Shown piece by piece: positions 60,746 through 64,000 of a stretch of 64,000 nucleotides of DNA. Positions within the stretch are counted from its first letter, which is position 1; every line of letters begins with the position of its first letter. The DNA comes from an uncultured Oscillospiraceae bacterium (GTDB lineage: Bacteria; Bacillota; Clostridia; Oscillospirales; Oscillospiraceae). The stretch lies in the NCBI GenBank assembly GCA_934565775.1, contig CAKTIN010000001.1, positions 1-64,000 on the forward strand. The letters are read 5' to 3'. A program made the position numbers and the translations under genes. The notes beneath the pieces are model-generated. The model made no database searches. It saw nothing but the letters and a program-made list of their open reading frames with translations, and had not been told where the DNA came from.

Positions 60746-61085
60746 CGGCGTCACCTCGCAGAATCCGAAATACGCCGTCGGTCACGGCGGTGTATTCCTC
60801 CGCCAGGGCCTTTAGAAAGGCCTCCCCCGACGGCTCAATGTGATAGTACACCCGGGTCATCCGCTTTCCGACCTTGACCCGGTAGTCCGAGATATAGCCC
60901 GCCTCCTGGAGGCGGTACAGCACGGGGTACAGCGACCCCTCCTGCATGGCCAGGGTGCCGCCGCTCTGCCGGGCCATCTCCTGCACCAGCTGATAGCCAT
61001 ACATATCGCCCCGGCTCAGCAGGGCCAGCAGGCTCAGCGGCGCAACGCCCCGGCGAAAATTCGTCAGTTCCGATTTGTTTGGCAT
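60729..61085 (-). CDS. PadR-family transcriptional regulator
   Basis: 118 residues with a winged-helix PadR domain: LSLLALLSRGDMYGYQLVQEM, EGSLYPVLYRLQEAGYIS, and MTRVYYHIEPSGEAFL. Start ATG 61085 has GGGGGAGCATT upstream. It belongs to the short PadR group found with HAAS membrane proteins. Predicted to sense a ligand or stress and control its own operon. Confidence 0.93.
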   Translation of the reverse strand: MPNKSELTNFRRGVAPLSLLALLSRGDMYGYQLVQEMARQSGGTLAMQEGSLYPVLYRLQEAGYISDYRVKVGKRMTRVYYHIEPSGEAFLKALAEEYTAVTDGVFRILRGDADEHAE

Positions 61086-61111
61086 AATGCTCCCCCTTCC
61101 ATTCCGCATTT

Positions 61112-61141
61112 ATTTTACAGGACACAAGGAATGAAAATCAA
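61112..61141 (-). promoter_or_regulatory. padR promoter
   Basis: TTGATT and TAAAAT on the minus strand, 18-bp spacer, 27 bp before the start codon. Confidence 0.6.
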
Positions 61142-61257
61142 TACCTAGGAATCAAAAGTATAGCTCCTGCGGCCCCGTTTGCCCCCTGCCGGTCCGCAGC
61201 GTGTCAACAAACTTGTTTTTGGCACGCTGCCAGACATCAAGAAAGCGCCGGAGACAA

Positions 61258-61305
61258 GCAACTCGCATCCGTCGGCGTACAGAGGTACGGTAGGATGCGA
61301 GTTGC
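61258..61305. other. Compound stem-loop in the padR upstream gap
   Basis: Perfect 13-bp arms GCAACTCGCATCC/GGATGCGAGTTGC enclose a second 5-bp stem CGTAC/GTACG with loop AGAG. No T run follows, so it is not an obvious terminator. The rest of the 413-bp gap (61086-61498) holds no gene. A short AGAATTCCGAACTTTTC at ~61334 matches the repeat-family boundary and may be a scar. Confidence 0.5.
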
Positions 61306-61498
61306 GCAGGAAGTTAAAATGCTGTTTTTTTCTAGAATTCCGAACTTTTCCTGATTTTATATGGCCTGTAAAGTGCTGCGAAAAACCCAGAACCCCTCTC
61401 GTGTTTGATTCTGCATTTTAACGGTCCGGGGGTTTCTTGATTGTCTGAGGACCGGCGGGGAGGACGACCCGTCCTCCCTGCCAGTCCTTCCGGCCGCA

Positions 61499-61873
61499 TT
61501 AGGTTTTCTTCACAAAGCGCTCCCGGCACTTGGGGCAGGTAATGGAAATCTTCCCCTTGCCCTTGGGGACTCGGACCAGCTGCCTGCACTTGGGGCAGCG
61601 GTAATAGCGGTGGTCCCGGTCCTTCAGCCGGTCAAAAAACTGCAAAAACTTCCGGTTTTCCTCATACCGCTTATAGGTGTTCCGGGACAGGCAGCGAAAC
61701 AGCACCCAGACCATGGGTAGATAGGCCAGCAGCGTCAGCAGCGGCACGCGGACCAGGGCCCCCACCAGGCTCAGCACCACGCCGAAGGCGAGGATGACCA
61801 TGTTGAGCTTATCTGCGCCGCCGTAGCGCCCCGCCATGAACTGCCGGAGCCACTGCCCTAATTTTTGAAACAT
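61499..61873 (-). CDS. Zinc-ribbon membrane protein, unknown function
   Basis: 124 residues. Two closely spaced transmembrane helices lie in residues ~25-60 (LNMVILAFGVVLSLVGALV, LLTLLAYLPMVWVLF). A basic linker follows and then a C-terminal zinc ribbon with CPKCRQLVRVP and CPKCRERF. AGGTGATTGT precedes the ATG. Similar small proteins are common in Clostridia, with no known function. Confidence 0.75.
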   Translation of the reverse strand: MFQKLGQWLRQFMAGRYGGADKLNMVILAFGVVLSLVGALVRVPLLTLLAYLPMVWVLFRCLSRNTYKRYEENRKFLQFFDRLKDRDHRYYRCPKCRQLVRVPKGKGKISITCPKCRERFVKKT

Positions 61874-62005
61874 ACAATCACCTGGTCAAACGAGAATTTC
61901 TGCCTTTATTATAGGCCCTTTTTGGGGAATTGCAACGGCCGGGGGGCAATGTTTACGAATTGTTTAAGAACCCGCTCCGTGCCTCAAAAATCACCGTTTG
62001 CCCCA

Positions 62006-62039
62006 GAAAAAAGCAGGAGCGGCTTTTGCGCGCTCCTGC
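62006..62039 (-). terminator. Terminator after the ribokinase-like gene
   Basis: Stem GCAGGAGCG/CGCTCCTGC (62013-62021, 62031-62039) followed on the minus strand by TTTTTTC; 21 bp past the stop codon. Confidence 0.88.
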
Positions 62040-62060
62040 CTGATATTCAATTTTCCGGGG

Positions 62061-62942
62061 TCAGGTCGCGGAGAAGGCCGCTACCTCCGCCGCCGCGGGA
62101 ATCGACGCCGCCGCGCCGCTGCGGGAGACGGTGATGGCCGCCGCCTTGGCCGCCAGGTCCAGGGCCCGGGCGGGGTCCCCGCCCTCATAATACGACCGCA
62201 GGAAGTAGCCCGTGAAGGTGTCTCCCGCCGCCGTGGTGTCCACGGCCTTGACCTTATAAATGCCCTGATGGAACACTCCGGCCTGCCCGGCGAATACCGA
62301 GCCCCGGCCGCCCAGGGTCAGCACCACCTCGGCGCCGGGATAGCGCGCCCGGAGGGCCAGGGCGTCCTCCGCCCCGCAGAAGCTCCGGCACTCCACCTCG
62401 TTGAGCACGAACAGGTCCACCAGCTCCAGAGGCCAGGTGAGGATCTCCTCCGTAAAGGGGGAGGGATTCAGCGCCACCCGCAGCCCCCGGGCCTTGGCCT
62501 GGCGGATGATCTCCGGCACGGCGTTGATCTCGTTTTGCAGCAGCACCACGTCCCCGGCCTCAAAGCCGGACAGGACCTGGGCAATATAGGCCTCGTCCAT
62601 GGTGCGGTTCGCCCCGGGATAGACGATGATGCAGTTCTGCCCGGCGGTGTTCACCTGAATGATGGCGTGCCCCGTGGGCTCCTCGCTGGGAGCCAGGTAC
62701 CGGGGGTCGATGCCGTATTGCTCCCGGAGCAGGGCGCTCAGGGGCGCCAGATCGGACTGGGCCACCCGGGCGGCGAGATAGGTCTCGGCCCCGGCTCTGG
62801 CCAGGGCAATGCCCTGGTTCTCGCCCTTGCCGCCCCAGCCCTCGGTGCGCCGGGCGCTGGAGATGGTCTCCCCCTCCCGGACGATGTGGTCCACTGCGTA
62901 TACAATATCCCGGTTCACGGAACCGAAGCTTAGAAATCTCAT
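62061..62942 (-). CDS. PfkB-family sugar kinase (ribokinase-like)
   Basis: 293 residues. FLSFGSVNRDIVYAVDHIV starts the fold, then GGKGENQGIALARAGAE (substrate-binding Gly-Gly motif as in ribokinase), NEVECRSFCG and the signature DTTAAGDTFTGYFLRS with catalytic Asp. AAAGGGGATCATATC precedes ATG 62942. It is monocistronic with its own promoter and terminator. Ribose is a fair guess; other pentoses or nucleosides are possible. Confidence 0.9.
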   Translation of the reverse strand: MRFLSFGSVNRDIVYAVDHIVREGETISSARRTEGWGGKGENQGIALARAGAETYLAARVAQSDLAPLSALLREQYGIDPRYLAPSEEPTGHAIIQVNTAGQNCIIVYPGANRTMDEAYIAQVLSGFEAGDVVLLQNEINAVPEIIRQAKARGLRVALNPSPFTEEILTWPLELVDLFVLNEVECRSFCGAEDALALRARYPGAEVVLTLGGRGSVFAGQAGVFHQGIYKVKAVDTTAAGDTFTGYFLRSYYEGGDPARALDLAAKAAAITVSRSGAAASIPAAAEVAAFSAT

Positions 62943-62982
62943 GATATGATCCCCTTTGCGGAAAGTGGTCTTAGTACGTCCT

Positions 62983-63011
62983 ATTTTACATGACGGACAG
63001 GCTTCTGTCAA
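62983..63011 (-). promoter_or_regulatory. Promoter of the ribokinase-like gene
   Basis: TTGACA and TAAAAT on the minus strand with a 17-bp spacer, 40 bp upstream of the start codon. Confidence 0.8.
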
Positions 63012-63051
63012 GAAAGACAGAAAAAATTGACGTTTCTACCAAAAAATCCTC

Positions 63052-63080
63052 TTGCAATTAAAAGGCAGAGCCTGTATAAT
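63052..63080 (+). promoter_or_regulatory. Promoter of the cobalamin-riboswitch transcript
   Basis: TTGCAA and TATAAT with a 17-bp spacer on the plus strand. The transcript would start near 63087, just before the riboswitch-like segment. Confidence 0.8.
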
Positions 63081-63085
63081 AAGGA

Positions 63086-63250
63086 TTGGTAGATTTCTGC
63101 CGATCCTGCATATTCAAACGCAAGCGCGCGCCCGGGTTTTCCCGGCGGCGGAATGGGGTGAGAAGCCCCGCGAGTGGGTCACTGTGATACCGGCCTCGTC
63201 CGGTTGAGTCAGATACACCGATGCGCGCCTGCGGGCTCCTGCCGTCACCG
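63086..63250 (+). promoter_or_regulatory. Cobalamin (B12) riboswitch
   Basis: The leader contains the ordered landmarks of the cobalamin aptamer: GGAATGGGGTGAGAAGCCCC (GGGAA...GGTG-AA-CC region), GGGTCACTGTGA (the CACTGTGA core) and GAGTCAGATACACC (matching the GTCAGGATACC motif with a small difference). Complementary GCGCGC segments near 63125 and 63225 could form the outer stem. It is followed by an intrinsic terminator, so bound cobalamin should stop transcription of the downstream surface-protein gene. Confidence 0.75.
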
Positions 63251-63307
63251 GGAAGCTGTGCGCCAGAAGGCACCGTTGTGCCGACTGGGCTTTTGCTGCG
63301 CTATCAG

Positions 63308-63347
63308 TGCGTCTGCTTGGCTTTCCCGCCGGGCAGACGCATTTTTT
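63308..63347 (+). terminator. Riboswitch-controlled terminator
   Basis: Stem TGCGTCTGC/GCAGACGCA (63308-63316, 63333-63341) followed by TTTTTT, between the cobalamin aptamer and the coding region. Confidence 0.85.
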
Positions 63348-63532
63348 GTTTGTGTGCAGAGCCGCCCCGTTTTCCCCCGGCGGCGGCAAGAGAGGCGGCG
63401 CTTTTCCCCCTTTGCGCCGCTTCACATAGAGAACCCGGGCGGCGGCGCTGCTTCTGCCGCTGCCCGGCTCCTTTTGGAGTCTATCGCCCGGGCACGGCGT
63501 GGATATCAAAATGTTGCAGAAAGGAAGTCAAC

Positions 63533-64000
63533 ATGAAAAAACGCATTGTGAGCTTGCTCCTGGTGGCCGCCATGCTGCTTGCCATGTTCCCCACGGCCTT
63601 CGCCGCAGAGCATAGCATCCGCATCACCCCGCCGGAGAACGTGTCGGTAACCGCCGGCGCGCTGTATGAGCTGGCGCTGGCGGATCTGTTCGCGGATACC
63701 GAGAACCATCCCCTCAGCTACAGCCTGAAGGAGGACTACGGCAGTAAAGTCTATATCAAGAATGACAAGCTGGAGTTCACCACCCCCGATGCCGGGGACT
63801 ACACCGTCGTCATCGTTGCCAGCTGCTCCGATGGCCTGTCCGTGGAGGGCTCCGTGAAGATCACGGTGACGGCCGCCGCGTCCGGGGATCCCATCCAGTA
63901 CGGCTACGACGAGACGGATCAGGACAAGGTCACCGTTCGGGTGAGCATCTCCAACGACGGCGTGCCGATCATCGGCAACGACAAGGCCTCTACGGTCCTG
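63533..64000 (+). CDS. Secreted surface protein under cobalamin control (5' part)
   Basis: 156 residues visible; runs off the right edge. It starts with a signal peptide (KKRIVSLLLVAAMLLAMFP, then TAFA-A cleavage). The next part has short beta-rich, Ig-like segments (ITPPENVSVTAGALYEL, LEFTTPDAGDYTVVIVASC, GSVKITVTAAASG). AAAGGAAGTCAAC precedes the ATG. Secreted proteins under a cobalamin riboswitch in Clostridia often contain DUF4430/transcobalamin-like domains; no such domain is in the visible part. A role in cobalamin capture is inferred from the leader. Confidence 0.75.
   Translation, partial: MKKRIVSLLLVAAMLLAMFPTAFAAEHSIRITPPENVSVTAGALYELALADLFADTENHPLSYSLKEDYGSKVYIKNDKLEFTTPDAGDYTVVIVASCSDGLSVEGSVKITVTAAASGDPIQYGYDETDQDKVTVRVSISNDGVPIIGNDKASTVL

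Overview
The window is GC-rich chromosomal DNA from a low-G+C-lineage (Firmicutes) anaerobe. The best guess is a gut Clostridia of the Oscillospiraceae type. The evidence is the dnaA-dnaN-S4-recF-gyrB-gyrA order, a RemB-family gene, parAB with canonical parS sites, queH, a BMP-type nucleoside transporter, PadR/HAAS modules and a cobalamin-riboswitch surface protein. The genus call is inference. I see no rRNA, tRNA, CRISPR array or transposase. The replication origin (DnaA boxes, about 29.77-29.93 kb) lies near the middle. Genes to its left are mostly on the minus strand and genes to its right mostly on the plus strand, as expected for leading-strand bias.

Left arm. 1-10.6 kb is one long minus-strand catabolic operon. 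Reading from its promoter it holds a LacI-family regulator, two tandem TrpF-like TIM barrels that lack the catalytic Cys, a PfkB kinase, a YddG-like DMT exporter, a HAD phosphatase, an iron alcohol dehydrogenase, a nucleoside hydrolase and a BMP-family nucleoside ABC transporter (binding protein, ATPase, cut-off permease). 10.9-15.5 kb holds mscL, serS, a membrane coiled-coil protein, parB and parA, with two perfect parS sites upstream of parA. 15.8-18.9 kb (plus strand) holds a MinD-like ATPase, a methylglyoxal-synthase-like protein with altered active-site residues, hisS and a PCC/DUF296 protein. 19.1-25.3 kb holds pyk (with a structured attenuator-like leader), a cysteine desulfurase plus mnmA for tRNA thiolation, and cysK on the opposite strand. 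This block is bracketed by two inverted copies of a ~0.5-0.6 kb repeat. A GntR regulator, a threonine aldolase and dCMP deaminase lead up to dnaA.

Right arm. dnaA, oriC, dnaN, an S4 protein, recF, gyrB, gyrA, rnhA and a RemB-like gene are followed by a tandem array of the same repeat family, then queH. From 39.9 to 58.5 kb is a large surface-polysaccharide locus. It has a DegT aminotransferase, a PglC-type initiating phosphosugar transferase, an ATP-grasp enzyme, many GT2/GT4/GT32 glycosyltransferases, an EpsG-type polymerase, an acyltransferase, LicD plus a TagD-like cytidylyltransferase, an FrhB-like iron-sulfur protein and two paralogous flippases. Base composition alternates along the locus, so it looks mosaic. 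58.7-62.9 kb (minus) holds an alpha/beta hydrolase beside a gene remnant, a PadR/HAAS membrane-protein module, a zinc-ribbon membrane protein and a ribokinase-like PfkB enzyme. The window ends with a cobalamin-riboswitch leader and the start of a secreted protein.

The most unusual items are the Cys-less TrpF pair inside a ribonucleoside operon, the interspersed palindrome-bounded repeat family (one copy abuts a truncated DUF559-like endonuclease ORF), the methylglyoxal-synthase homologue with altered catalytic residues, and the leader upstream of pyk. Promoter positions are by eye (hexamers and spacers) and functions are from remembered family motifs. No database search was possible.
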